DNA from: Micavibrio_A sp964423095
Lineage (GTDB): Bacteria; Pseudomonadota; Alphaproteobacteria; Micavibrionales; Micavibrionaceae
Length of the DNA stretch: 64,000 nt
NCBI GenBank assembly: GCA_964423095.1
Contig: CAYRDI010000003.1
Coordinates: 1 to 64,000, forward strand
Reading direction: 5' to 3'
This document shows positions 34,303 through 42,408 of the stretch, one piece after another (position 1 is the stretch's first letter; each line of letters opens with the position of its first letter). The notes under the pieces are model-generated. The model worked only from the letters and a program-made list of their open reading frames with translations. It made no database searches and had not been told where the DNA came from. The position numbers and the translations under genes were made by a program.

Positions 34303-34329
34303 AAAAAAGCCGCCCACTGGGCGGCTTTT
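34303..34329. terminator. Bidirectional intrinsic terminator between trmJ and rpsD
   Basis: A 7-bp stem GCCGCCC/GGGCGGC with a 3-nt loop is preceded by six A's and followed by four T's. It can stop both trmJ and rpsD transcripts. The ~120 bases between it and the rpsD stop contain no gene and form the rpsD 3' untranslated region. Confidence 0.8.
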
Positions 34330-34450
34330 GAATGTCTTCCCGTACCTTGGGCAAACAATGTTTTGGCCGGAGCAGGCGCAAGGGGCGAAGTGCAGGAAAC
34401 CTGCATGAGCGACGCCGCAACGCACTCCGAACGAAACAGTGGACGCCCGA

Positions 34451-35068
34451 TTAACGGGAGTAGAATTCGACCACGAGGTGCGGTTCCATTTGAACCGGGT
34501 ACGGCACATCTTCCAGTTTGGGTTGACGCAGGAACGTCGCCTTACCGGCTTTGTGGTCCACTTCGATAAATTCGGGAACATCGCGCTCCGGCAATTCGGT
34601 CGCCGTGATGTACAGCGCGAGTTGACGGGATTTTTCTTTCACTTCGATCACATCGCCCGGCTTTACGGAGTAAGAGCCAATCGTGACGGATTTTCCGTTC
34701 ACGGTGATGTGGCCGTGGGAGACGAACTGGCGAGCCGCAAAAATGGTCGGCACGAATTTCGCGCGGTAGATGACTGCATCCAAGCGGCGCTCCAGCAGGC
34801 CCACCAGGTTTTCACCCGTATCGCCTTTCAGGCGCACGGCTTCTTGATAGTAACGGCGGAATTTACGTTCACCGATGTTGGCGTAGTAGCCTTTCAGCTT
34901 TTGCTTCGCCATCAGCTGGATCCCGTAATCGGTCGGCTTCGGGCGGCGGGCGCCGTGCATACCGGGGCCTGTTTGACGGGTGTTAAACGGGGATTTCGGA
35001 CGGCCCCAGAGGTTACAGTTCAGGCGGCGGTCGATTTTATGTTTCGAAGATGGGCGTTTATCGCTCAT
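34451..35068 (-). CDS. rpsD: 30S ribosomal protein S4
   Basis: A 205-residue ribosomal protein with the N-terminal S4 domain (RPSSKHKIDRRLNCNLWGRP, NTRQTGPGMHGARRPKPTDY) and the S4 RNA-binding domain LERRLDAVIYRAKFVPTIFA. It nucleates 30S assembly and binds 16S rRNA. As usual in alphaproteobacteria it stands alone. It has two consecutive downstream hairpins. Confidence 0.97.
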   Translation of the reverse strand: MSDKRPSSKHKIDRRLNCNLWGRPKSPFNTRQTGPGMHGARRPKPTDYGIQLMAKQKLKGYYANIGERKFRRYYQEAVRLKGDTGENLVGLLERRLDAVIYRAKFVPTIFAARQFVSHGHITVNGKSVTIGSYSVKPGDVIEVKEKSRQLALYITATELPERDVPEFIEVDHKAGKATFLRQPKLEDVPYPVQMEPHLVVEFYSR

Positions 35069-35224
35069 GCGTCAGGTTCCTTCTGGTTCTTGTTTAAGTT
35101 ATTGTCCCAATTGCCTATTTTCGGGGTGAGCCATGCTCGCCGGGAGGGTTAAACCCGCCTCTTCTTGGGAATTCAGGGGTCTTTATAGCGATTTTGCCCC
35201 ATAAGTCAACAAAACAAGCCAAAA

Positions 35225-35245
35225 CCGGGCCCTTTTGAGGCCCGG
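35225..35245 (-). terminator. Terminator-like hairpin after the 56-residue gene
   Basis: On the minus strand a 7-bp GC stem CCGGGCC/GGCCCGG is followed by TTTT and another T-rich stretch. It lies 28 bp past the stop of the small gene at 35273. Confidence 0.6.
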
Positions 35246-35272
35246 CTCTGCTTTACCCTAGGAACGGTATTC

Positions 35273-35443
35273 TTAATATTTCGCGACCGGATCGCTGGCG
35301 GCCATGGAATCTTTCAGGCCCTTGTCGATCTGGTCTTCGGTCAGCCCCTCGCGAACACGCTTGTCTTGCCTATTCGCTTTCTTCTGGCGTGCCTTCAATC
35401 CACCTTCGGGTTGGCCATCATGGTTCGATTTTTTATGAAACAT
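35273..35443 (-). CDS. Small basic/charged hypothetical protein (56 residues)
   Basis: A short frame with an ideal ribosome-binding site AGGAGG 5 bp before the ATG at 35443 (another ATG at 35446 is too close to the site). The product is highly charged, with HKKSNHDGQPEGGLKARQKK at the start and KGLKDSMAASDPVAKY at the end. No domain is recognised. The good Shine-Dalgarno sequence and the terminator behind it support that it is expressed. It lies between rpsD and the EF-hand gene, 14 bp from the latter. Confidence 0.6.
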   Translation of the reverse strand: MFHKKSNHDGQPEGGLKARQKKANRQDKRVREGLTEDQIDKGLKDSMAASDPVAKY

Positions 35444-35457
35444 CATGTCCTCCTATA

Positions 35458-36066
35458 TTACGGATTGATCTTTTCGGGTTTTGGAGCGAGTCCCTTCTGG
35501 TGATAGAAAGCCGCCCGGATTTCATCGATCGTGACCTGGTTGTCATTATCGATGTCCGCATCCTGAAACCCGACGCCCGTGAATTCATACAAGGTCAGGC
35601 CGTCTTTCCCGTCCGTATTCACGGTGGCATAGAGCGGAAGCTGTTGCAGGCGCACCGTGTATTCTTCTTTCGTCAGATCCGGAATACCGTCCGCATTGAT
35701 GTCCTGATAGGTACGTTTGCTGTATTCCATGGGTTCATACATGATCATGGCGTTCGTATAGAATTCATGATTGTCGATAACGCCGTTGTGGTCCGTATCC
35801 CACAATTCGATGACATCCGGCGTCAAATCATAACCGGAAACAATGCGTTTGATTTGCGGTTCATAATAATAAAACGTCACGACAGGCATCACCGCGGGAT
35901 CGATAACGTCCCCGCCCTTTTTCACCACCGTCTGGCTTTGGTACGTCACGCTGCCATCGGGATGAACCGTGTTGACCTTGTTCGTAACGGTGGATGTTTG
36001 CGCCATCGCCGATGCGGACATCATCAACGCCACACCGAACGCGCCAAAAAACAGATTCTTTTTCAT
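35458..36066 (-). CDS. Periplasmic EF-hand calcium-binding protein
   Basis: About 202 residues with a signal peptide (cleavage near SAMA). EF-hand loops are visible: DTDHNGVIDNHEF and DIDNDNQVTIDEI are canonical, while DINADGIPDLTKEEY is near-canonical. The ATG at 36066, with GGAAAAAGAAG in front, is chosen rather than an ATG at 36105. It is a likely calcium-binding or calcium-sensing periplasmic protein. Partners are unknown. Similar loops recur in other exported proteins of this window. Confidence 0.78.
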   Translation of the reverse strand: MKKNLFFGAFGVALMMSASAMAQTSTVTNKVNTVHPDGSVTYQSQTVVKKGGDVIDPAVMPVVTFYYYEPQIKRIVSGYDLTPDVIELWDTDHNGVIDNHEFYTNAMIMYEPMEYSKRTYQDINADGIPDLTKEEYTVRLQQLPLYATVNTDGKDGLTLYEFTGVGFQDADIDNDNQVTIDEIRAAFYHQKGLAPKPEKINP

Positions 36067-36119
36067 CTTCTTTTTCCTTCTTTGTTGTCTTATTTCAGAC
36101 AGCAAACGGAAAAAACGGA

Positions 36120-37505
36120 TTATGGTTCCATATCGCGTTTATAAAGACCGATCTGTTCCCCGCGATACGGGAAAATCGCCAGCTGTTTCAGGCCCGTATA
36201 ATCGATGTCCTTTTTGATACGGATCATGGCCACGCCATCTGGATGGGCGCGGAACCAATCTTGCACGCCGGTTTTTTCCAGTTCATCCACCCCGTGTTCC
36301 ATCCGGCCCAAAAAACTGATTTCGGCATGGTAGTTATAGGCAAAGGCTATCGGGCCACCCTTATAGGGCTGAATCGCATCGGCCATGGGCTGCATATCAT
36401 AGGACGGAAAAACCGTTTTATAGGCCACCGCATGCGCAATGGCGAACACAGCGGTCATAACCAACGCCCCCCGGTGAAGCGCGCAACGCGAAACACCGCG
36501 TAATTGTTCGGCGATGAAGATCGTCACGGCGGGCATCAGGGGGACGAGATAATGGGCCTGTTTCCCGCTGATCAGACAAAAGGAAACGAAGGTCGGTACA
36601 AACCAGAAAAAGAGAAAGCGCAAACCCGTATTTTTGTGGTCCAGCATTTTCCACCCCTTCCAGAAAGACGGAAAGAATGCCCATGGCAGAACCAGCAGCG
36701 GGGCCAGCATGAAGTAAAAATAGAACGGACGCGCGTGTGATGCGCTGAAATTCCCCGTCACACGTCCCGCCGTTTGATTCCATACCAGCCAGAAGGCGAA
36801 TTTATTGTCCGATTGTGTTAGAACCGGAATAAGCCATGCCAGAACGGGAATGGCCGAAACCAGAAACGCGATCAGGAAACCACCATACCAACGGCCCTTG
36901 GAAATATTTCCGTCCTTCCACAATGGCCCAAAGAGCACGGGAAAAAGAACGTATAAATATGCCACCGGCCCCTTCATCAATACGCCAAACCCCATGGCAA
37001 GGCCCATGGCGATCATCCAACGCATCCGCCCGTCTTTGGTAAAATTTAAAAGCGCGAGCAGGCCGAGCTGTGCAAAGACGCACATACTCATATCAAACAG
37101 CATCAGCGTGCTGTAGAAAAAGAACGGGACGCTGCCGAACATGATCCAGCGCGCATGGCTTTCTTTTGCATCCGCAAAGAGCTTTTTATAGAGAATGCCG
37201 ACCAGGTAGATATTGACAAAGGCCATGAGCAAGACGGGTAAAAGCGCAGCCCAGCGGCTAACGCCAAATACGCCCCACGAAAGATTGATCAGCCAAAACA
37301 ACAGCGGCGGTTTGTGGCTGTATGGTTCAAAGTTTTTGGTGAGAGGATCGAACCATCCCTTGTGTTGCCACATCTCCCAAGCCACAGAAAGATAGCGTGT
37401 TTCATCGATCGGCATTAAGGGGCGCAGGAAGACGGAAACGGCAAACAGGACAATCCCCATAACGCCAAAGGATACGGCATCGGATGTCTTGCAACAGGGT
37501 GACAT
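36120..37505 (-). CDS. ArnT-like lipid-linked sugar glycosyltransferase (GT83)
   Basis: A 461-residue polytopic membrane protein with about 12 hydrophobic segments. Near the N-terminus is RPLMPIDETRYLSVAWEMW, a signature of ArnT/PMT-type transferases, whose catalytic Asp lies in this first loop. These enzymes move a sugar from a polyprenyl phosphate carrier to lipid A or another acceptor on the periplasmic side. Two small neighbours, an LAB-domain protein and a GT2 transferase, are in the same operon and resemble the ArnC side of that pathway. Which sugar is moved is unknown. Confidence 0.85.
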   Translation of the reverse strand: MSPCCKTSDAVSFGVMGIVLFAVSVFLRPLMPIDETRYLSVAWEMWQHKGWFDPLTKNFEPYSHKPPLLFWLINLSWGVFGVSRWAALLPVLLMAFVNIYLVGILYKKLFADAKESHARWIMFGSVPFFFYSTLMLFDMSMCVFAQLGLLALLNFTKDGRMRWMIAMGLAMGFGVLMKGPVAYLYVLFPVLFGPLWKDGNISKGRWYGGFLIAFLVSAIPVLAWLIPVLTQSDNKFAFWLVWNQTAGRVTGNFSASHARPFYFYFMLAPLLVLPWAFFPSFWKGWKMLDHKNTGLRFLFFWFVPTFVSFCLISGKQAHYLVPLMPAVTIFIAEQLRGVSRCALHRGALVMTAVFAIAHAVAYKTVFPSYDMQPMADAIQPYKGGPIAFAYNYHAEISFLGRMEHGVDELEKTGVQDWFRAHPDGVAMIRIKKDIDYTGLKQLAIFPYRGEQIGLYKRDMEP

Positions 37506-37508
37506 AGG

Positions 37509-37808
37509 CTATGCGGTCTCTTTCATAGGTTTCTTACGGTAGATCAGATAGAGGTTGCGGCTGTAAATAAACAACCCCGTTCCCTGTCCCAGCATAAACA
37601 CCGGATCCTGACGATAGATCGAATAGATGAACAGGATAATCCCGCCGCCCAGACTGAAAAACCAAAACGCACGGGGGATAACGCTTTCACCCCGCTTTTC
37701 GGAAGCGATCCACTGGATAAAAAAGCGCATGAAAAACAGGCACTGACCAAAGAGCCCGATAGCAATCCAGATATGTTCCTGATCGATAGGAAAGCCGAAA
37801 ATTTTCAT
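37509..37808 (-). CDS. Lipid A biosynthesis N-terminal (LAB) domain membrane protein
   Basis: A 99-residue protein with three membrane segments. IWIAIGLFGQCLFFMRFFIQ and SEKRGESVIPRAFWFFSLGG are typical of the LAB domain (lipid A biosynthesis N-terminal, PF07578). The domain is usually next to glycosyltransferases and may help flip or present polyprenyl-linked sugars. It sits 4 bp after the GT2 gene and 3 bp before the ArnT-like gene. The ATG at 37808 is used because an upstream start would overlap the GT2 gene. Confidence 0.85.
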   Translation of the reverse strand: MKIFGFPIDQEHIWIAIGLFGQCLFFMRFFIQWIASEKRGESVIPRAFWFFSLGGGIILFIYSIYRQDPVFMLGQGTGLFIYSRNLYLIYRKKPMKETA

Positions 37809-37812
37809 CGTC

Positions 37813-38544
37813 TTATTTTTCTTCCGTAATAGTGACGGGCCCGCGCCCACGCATCAACAGCCAGCGCACACCCAGAAGATCGGAAAGTCCCGCGATCAAG
37901 CGGTCGATCGTTCCGTATTTTGAGGTTCCGGTTGTCCGCGGACGGTGGGAAACATTCACATGTTTGACCACGACACCATCGCGTTTCATCAGGGCGGGAA
38001 TATAGCGGTGCATGTGGTTAAAGTAAGGCAGCATCAGGTAATCCTGACGGCGGAAGAGTTTGAGCGAACAGCCCGTATCACGGGTTCCATCCTGCAGGAA
38101 AGACGAGCGGATGTTGTTGGCGATGCGCGATGAAATGATCCGCACCATATTGTCCTGCCGTTTTTCCCGTTGGCCCGCCACCATCACCTTGCCACCCGGA
38201 ACGATAGAAGAGGCTTCCTGAAACAGATTGTACAAAAGCCCGATGTCCGCAGGATTGTTTTGTCCGTCACCATCCAGCGTCACAATCACATCGTTGGCAG
38301 CGGCACGAATTCCCGTCCACAACCCGGCGGACTGACCGCACGAATGGTCATGCCGCATGATTTTAAGCATCGGATGAACGGCCTTTGTCTTTTTAAGAAT
38401 TTCGAGCGTTTTGTCCGTACTACCGTCATCGATATAGACGATCTCCGTCACCGGCACGCCGGACTTTGCGGCGGCGGCAATTTCTTCCACCAGGGGGACA
38501 ATGTTGTCTTGTTCATTGCGAACGGGAACGACGACCGAAATCAT
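37813..38544 (-). CDS. Family 2 glycosyltransferase, polyprenyl-phosphate sugar synthase type (ArnC/DPM1-like)
   Basis: A 243-residue GT2 enzyme. Motifs are VVPVRNEQDNI, IDDGSTDKT, LDGDGQNNP and a QDGTRDTGCSLKLFRR segment typical of dolichyl/undecaprenyl-phosphate sugar synthases. It would load a sugar on undecaprenyl phosphate for the ArnT-like transferase two genes downstream. The ATG at 38544, with AGGA upstream, is preferred to a TTG at 38556. Confidence 0.88.
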   Translation of the reverse strand: MISVVVPVRNEQDNIVPLVEEIAAAAKSGVPVTEIVYIDDGSTDKTLEILKKTKAVHPMLKIMRHDHSCGQSAGLWTGIRAAANDVIVTLDGDGQNNPADIGLLYNLFQEASSIVPGGKVMVAGQREKRQDNMVRIISSRIANNIRSSFLQDGTRDTGCSLKLFRRQDYLMLPYFNHMHRYIPALMKRDGVVVKHVNVSHRPRTTGTSKYGTIDRLIAGLSDLLGVRWLLMRGRGPVTITEEK

Positions 38545-38587
38545 GACATCCTGCAAATTTCGTTTATGGTAACAATACAGACAGGTT

Positions 38588-38664
38588 TGGTGGGCCTGGA
38601 GGGACTCGAACCCCCGACCAATCCGTTATGAGCGGACCGCTCTAACCACCTGAGCTACGGGCCC
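38588..38664 (-). tRNA. tRNA with CAT anticodon (probably tRNA-Ile2, else elongator tRNA-Met)
   Basis: A 77-nt cloverleaf on the minus strand with acceptor GGGCCCG/CAGGCCC (one weak pair), D-stem GCTC/GAGC, anticodon stem GTCCG/CGGAT around loop CTCATAA (CAT at 34-36), T-loop TTCGAGT and an encoded CCA. The CAT anticodon is shared by Met and lysidine-modified Ile2 tRNAs. The variable-loop TTGGTCG is like Ile2, but this is not decisive. Confidence 0.9.
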
Positions 38665-38801
38665 ATCCGCACCTTGGAAGTCTTTATGCCTCAAATACAT
38701 AAACCCTGTCCAGCCCAGACTGTTGAACGCAGAACAAATCGCTGGCCTTCTGCGTCGAAGCCGCTATATTCCATAGCGTAAGAATTACCCGGAGCAAAAT
38801 C

Positions 38802-39845
38802 ATGAAAAAATTAATGTTTATGGCTTTCACCCTTGGCGTTTCGGCCACCGCCCTTTCCGCACAGGCCGCGGACCTGATGGTTGCCGCCGCAATGCAGCGT
38901 TGTACGACGAATGAGGAATGCCAACTGGTGACCAATAGTTGCGCCGACAGTTGCGCGTTCGTTCCGGTCAACAAAACGAGCCTTGAACTTTTGGCCCAAC
39001 AATATGCACAGCGTTGCGGCAAGGCGATGGATTCAAACCCACCCTGTAACATGACCCCGCCGATCGCCGCCGCCTGTATCAACCAGCGTTGCACGATCGA
39101 TTATGCATTTGCCAATAATTCCAGCGCGAAGGATTACCAAGCCGGTGCCTATCCTACCGCCGAAAAAGCCACGCCCGATCAGGTGAAAGGCGATTATTCG
39201 AAGGTCGATGACAAAAAAGGCGGCTTTTCCGCCTATAACCTTCCGCAGAATGAAATCAAGGAAAAGACGCTGGGGAACATCACCACAAAAGTATATGTTC
39301 CACCGTCCGCCCCCGTGAGCGGCGATCAATATGTTCCGGTCAACGGCGCGCCACAGCCACAACCGGCTCCGGCTCCTGCACCCGCCGCGCCAGCCCCTAT
39401 GGCCGCCCCTGTCATGGAAACACCACCGACCCCCGCTCCGGCACCCGCCGTAATGCCGGAACCAGCCATGGTACCGCCGCCTGCTGCAATGCCTGCGCCC
39501 GCCGCGCCGATGTCCGGCAACGGTTATGTGTCGCCGCCGCCGATGACGCCCTCCATGCCGAACCAGCAAATGCCGGCTGCACCAGTTGCACCGCCGGTAG
39601 TCGCCCCGGTACCCGCGGCCCCTGTGCCTGTCGCACCGTCCGATCTGCAACCCACGCCGACCTTCGTTCCACCCGCCGGTGATGACGTGCCCGCCGTTCT
39701 GGAACATGAAGGCACCGTTCAACCGGACGGAACGATTGAAACACCACCCGCGCCGCCGTCGGGCAAGTTTGATATTCTGGGGGAGCAGACAAAACCCGCA
39801 TCGAAATCCTTTAACGGATCATCGAAACTGCCATCCTACAATTAA
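38802..39845 (+). CDS. Secreted protein: eight-cysteine N-terminal domain plus Pro/Ala-rich tail
   Basis: A 347-residue protein with a signal peptide (cleavage near SAQA). The N-terminal domain has eight cysteines (34, 40, 47, 51, 72, 82, 92, 97), probably four disulfides. A ~160-residue low-complexity region rich in Pro, Ala and Met follows (170-320), then a short polar end. No family is recognised. The tail could reach through the cell wall or bind other envelope components. A good terminator stands 25 bp behind the stop. Confidence 0.68.
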   Translation: MKKLMFMAFTLGVSATALSAQAADLMVAAAMQRCTTNEECQLVTNSCADSCAFVPVNKTSLELLAQQYAQRCGKAMDSNPPCNMTPPIAAACINQRCTIDYAFANNSSAKDYQAGAYPTAEKATPDQVKGDYSKVDDKKGGFSAYNLPQNEIKEKTLGNITTKVYVPPSAPVSGDQYVPVNGAPQPQPAPAPAPAAPAPMAAPVMETPPTPAPAPAVMPEPAMVPPPAAMPAPAAPMSGNGYVSPPPMTPSMPNQQMPAAPVAPPVVAPVPAAPVPVAPSDLQPTPTFVPPAGDDVPAVLEHEGTVQPDGTIETPPAPPSGKFDILGEQTKPASKSFNGSSKLPSYN

Positions 39846-39869
39846 CGGTATAGACCAAAAGAAAAAAGA

Positions 39870-39894
39870 AACCCCGCACGATGCGGGGTTTTTT
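39870..39894 (+). terminator. Intrinsic terminator
   Basis: An 8-bp stem AACCCCGC/GCGGGGTT with a 5-nt loop and a following T-run ends the secreted-protein gene. On the opposite strand an A/T-rich flank could also serve the SseB-like gene. Confidence 0.85.
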
Positions 39895-39916
39895 ATGATG
39901 TTATGCTTTTCTTTCA

Positions 39917-40297
39917 TCAACCGTCATTGGCAGGCGAGGAAAAAGCCCGCAGGTGCGCGCCTTGAAACACGATCCCGCCGCTCACCGGGTTGACCATGAT
40001 GTATTGGTCCGCATCCATGATTTCCGAAAACAGATCGCCTTCGAATTCATAGAGCACATATCCATCCGGCACATCCGCTTCGGCCACGAAAGCGTTGACC
40101 TCTTCGGCGTCGCTGAAGATCGGGATATATTCAATGGAATGGTCATCTTCCAGAAGATAGTTCAGAAAATTGAGCGTTAGCCCCTCCGCATCTTCTGGCC
40201 GGGCGAAGACGAGCAGCTTTTGCGTTGAAATCGCCTTGACCAGTGCTTCAAACTGTTCTTCGTCGCCTTCCAGAATGCTTTCTATGATCTCACGCAT
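39917..40297 (-). CDS. SseB-domain protein
   Basis: A 126-residue acidic cytoplasmic protein with the core of the SseB N-terminal domain: KLLVFARPED, IPIFSDAEEVNAFV (the PIFTSEEE-like motif) and YIMVNPVSGGIVF. Function in this family is mostly unknown; members are often fused or linked to secretion and envelope systems. It starts 2 bp after the rpoD stop and may be co-transcribed with it. Confidence 0.72.
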   Translation of the reverse strand: MREIIESILEGDEEQFEALVKAISTQKLLVFARPEDAEGLTLNFLNYLLEDDHSIEYIPIFSDAEEVNAFVAEADVPDGYVLYEFEGDLFSEIMDADQYIMVNPVSGGIVFQGAHLRAFSSPANDG

Positions 40298-40299
40298 GC

Positions 40300-42312
40300 T
40301 TATGTATCAAGGAAGCTGCGGAGTTTACGGGAACGCGAGGGGTGTTTCAGCTTGCGCAGCGCCTTGGCTTCGATCTGACGAATCCGTTCGCGCGTGACGT
40401 TGAACTGTTGCCCCACTTCTTCGAGCGTGTGGTCGGTGTTCATCCCGATCCCAAAACGCATACGGAGCACGCGCTCTTCCCGCGGCGTCAGGGACGCCAA
40501 TACGCGGGTGGTCGTTTCACGCAGGTTGGAATGGATCGCGGCTTCAACCGGAAGGATTGCATTTTTGTCTTCGATGAAATCACCCAGCGATGAATCTTCC
40601 TCATCCCCGATCGGCGTTTCGAGCGATACCGGCTCCTTGGCGATTTTGAGCACTTTACGCACCTTATCGAGCGGCATGTGCAGACGCGCCGCCAATTCTT
40701 CGGGCGTCGGTTCACGGCCGATTTCGTGCATCATCTGGCGGCTGGTCCGCACCAGCTTGTTGATCGTTTCGATCATGTGTACCGGGATACGGATGGTACG
40801 GGCCTGATCGGCAATCGAACGGGTGATCGCCTGACGAATCCACCATGTGGCATAGGTCGAAAATTTATATCCGCGGCGATATTCGAATTTATCGACCGCC
40901 TTCATCAAACCGATGTTGCCTTCCTGAATGAGGTCGAGGAACTGCAGGCCGCGGTTCGTGTATTTCTTGGCAATGGAGATCACGAGACGAAGGTTGGCCT
41001 CCACCATTTCCTTCTTCGCACGGGCGGCTTCGCGCTCACCCTTTTGCACCGTTCCGGCGATCCGGCGGAATTCGGAAATCGGCAACATGGCTTCATCGGA
41101 AATCACACCGATCTGGTCACGGATTTCCTTGACCTTGTCTTCGGATTTATCGGCGAATTTTTCCCAGCCTTTGCCGAGTTTTTTGACCTTGGCCAGCCAT
41201 TTGGGGTCCAGTTCATGGCCGTAATAGTTTTCCAGAAACTCTTCGCGTTTGACCTTGGCATCCATCGCCATACGGAGCAGTTTTCCTTCGAGGGAAACCA
41301 ACTCGCGGTTGACCTTGTGCAAGGCTTCTACCAGCTGTTCGATCCGCGCATTGTTCATGCGCACTTCGTTCATCAGCTCGACCATCTCGGCTTTTAGCTT
41401 GTCGTATTTTTTATCGAGCGCGGGATCAACCTTTTTGCCTTGCGTCAGAAACTCCAGACGCTCTTTTTGTGCCGCCTGCATTTTTTTATAGGTTTTTTTG
41501 ATCTTGGCGAAACTCTCGAACACCTGCGGTTTCAGTTGCTCTTCCATTGCGGCCAGCGACGGGTTGTCGCCTTCTTCCACTTCGCCGCCTTCGCCCTCGG
41601 CCCCTTCGGCCGGCTCGTCATCCTCCAGATCGGCTCCCGGTGCCGGTGCCGCGCCACCTTCCGGTGTGCCATACGTTGCGTCAAGGTCGATGACCTCACG
41701 CAAAAGAATGTCACCCTTTTGCAGGGCTTCGTACCATGCCAGCAAGGATTCAATGGCAAGCGGGCTTTCGCAAATCCCGCCGATCATCAATTCGCGTCCG
41801 GCCTCAATGCGCTTGGCGATCGCAATCTCGCCTTCACGCGAGAGCAATTCGACCGATCCCATTTCGCGCAGATACATACGCACAGGATCATCCGTACGGC
41901 CCGTATCATCGGCGGAAATGTTCCCGCCGGATTCGTATTCGCCTTTTTCGGATTCTTCTTCGGGTTCTTCGTCATCCCCGCCGCCATCGGACATTTGAAT
42001 CCCCACATCGGACAATGTGGACATCGCATCTTCGATTTGTTCGGAGGTGAAATCTTCGGCCGGTAGTGCGGCGTTCAATTCATCATAGGTGATGTATCCG
42101 CGCTCTTTGCCCTTTGCGACCAGCTTTTTTACAATCTGCGCCAGCGATGCCTTGCTGCTGGATGTTGTCTGGGGTTCGTTCGCCTCGTCGGATTCCGAAT
42201 CTTTTTTGGCCTCCGCCGCCTTGCTACCCTTTACGGGTTTTGCGGGTTTACCGACCACCTTTTTCTTGGCCGGTGCCTTTTTTTCAACTGTCTTCTTTTT
42301 TGTCGTCGCCAT
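40300..42312 (-). CDS. rpoD: RNA polymerase primary sigma factor RpoD (sigma-70)
   Basis: About 670 residues. A Lys/Ala-rich N-terminus leads to region 1.1 (LAQIVKKLVAKGKERGYITY), region 1.2 (DPVRMYLREMGSVELLSREG), a long nonconserved acidic insert, region 2 (RLVISIAKKYTNRGLQFLDLIQEGN, YKFSTYATWWIRQAITRSIA), region 3, and the region 4.2 HTH ending in RERIRQIEAKALRKLKHPSRS. The ATG at 42312 is used rather than an ATG at 42345. It follows dnaG by 96 bp as part of the yqeY-dnaG-rpoD block. Confidence 0.96.
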   Translation of the reverse strand: MATTKKKTVEKKAPAKKKVVGKPAKPVKGSKAAEAKKDSESDEANEPQTTSSSKASLAQIVKKLVAKGKERGYITYDELNAALPAEDFTSEQIEDAMSTLSDVGIQMSDGGGDDEEPEEESEKGEYESGGNISADDTGRTDDPVRMYLREMGSVELLSREGEIAIAKRIEAGRELMIGGICESPLAIESLLAWYEALQKGDILLREVIDLDATYGTPEGGAAPAPGADLEDDEPAEGAEGEGGEVEEGDNPSLAAMEEQLKPQVFESFAKIKKTYKKMQAAQKERLEFLTQGKKVDPALDKKYDKLKAEMVELMNEVRMNNARIEQLVEALHKVNRELVSLEGKLLRMAMDAKVKREEFLENYYGHELDPKWLAKVKKLGKGWEKFADKSEDKVKEIRDQIGVISDEAMLPISEFRRIAGTVQKGEREAARAKKEMVEANLRLVISIAKKYTNRGLQFLDLIQEGNIGLMKAVDKFEYRRGYKFSTYATWWIRQAITRSIADQARTIRIPVHMIETINKLVRTSRQMMHEIGREPTPEELAARLHMPLDKVRKVLKIAKEPVSLETPIGDEEDSSLGDFIEDKNAILPVEAAIHSNLRETTTRVLASLTPREERVLRMRFGIGMNTDHTLEEVGQQFNVTRERIRQIEAKALRKLKHPSRSRKLRSFLDT

Positions 42313-42354
42313 GGTTCCCAATTTCGCGTTTTCGCCGATTCGCACGATTCGCCC

Positions 42355-42382
42355 ATTAGAGCGGAATTTGCCTTAAAATCAA
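42355..42382 (-). promoter_or_regulatory. Possible promoter in front of rpoD
   Basis: On the minus strand TTGATT (42382-42377) and TCTAAT (42360-42355) are 16 bp apart, near the sigma-70 consensus. It would allow rpoD expression independent of dnaG. This is a sequence match only. Confidence 0.35.
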
Positions 42383-42408
42383 AGCCCTTATGATTGTTCT
42401 TTACATCC

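Noticed and set aside
34340..34450. A short repeat-like GC-rich segment after rpsD as a mobile or repeat element
   Set aside because: Only one copy is in the window, and it can be explained as the 3' untranslated region of rpsD.
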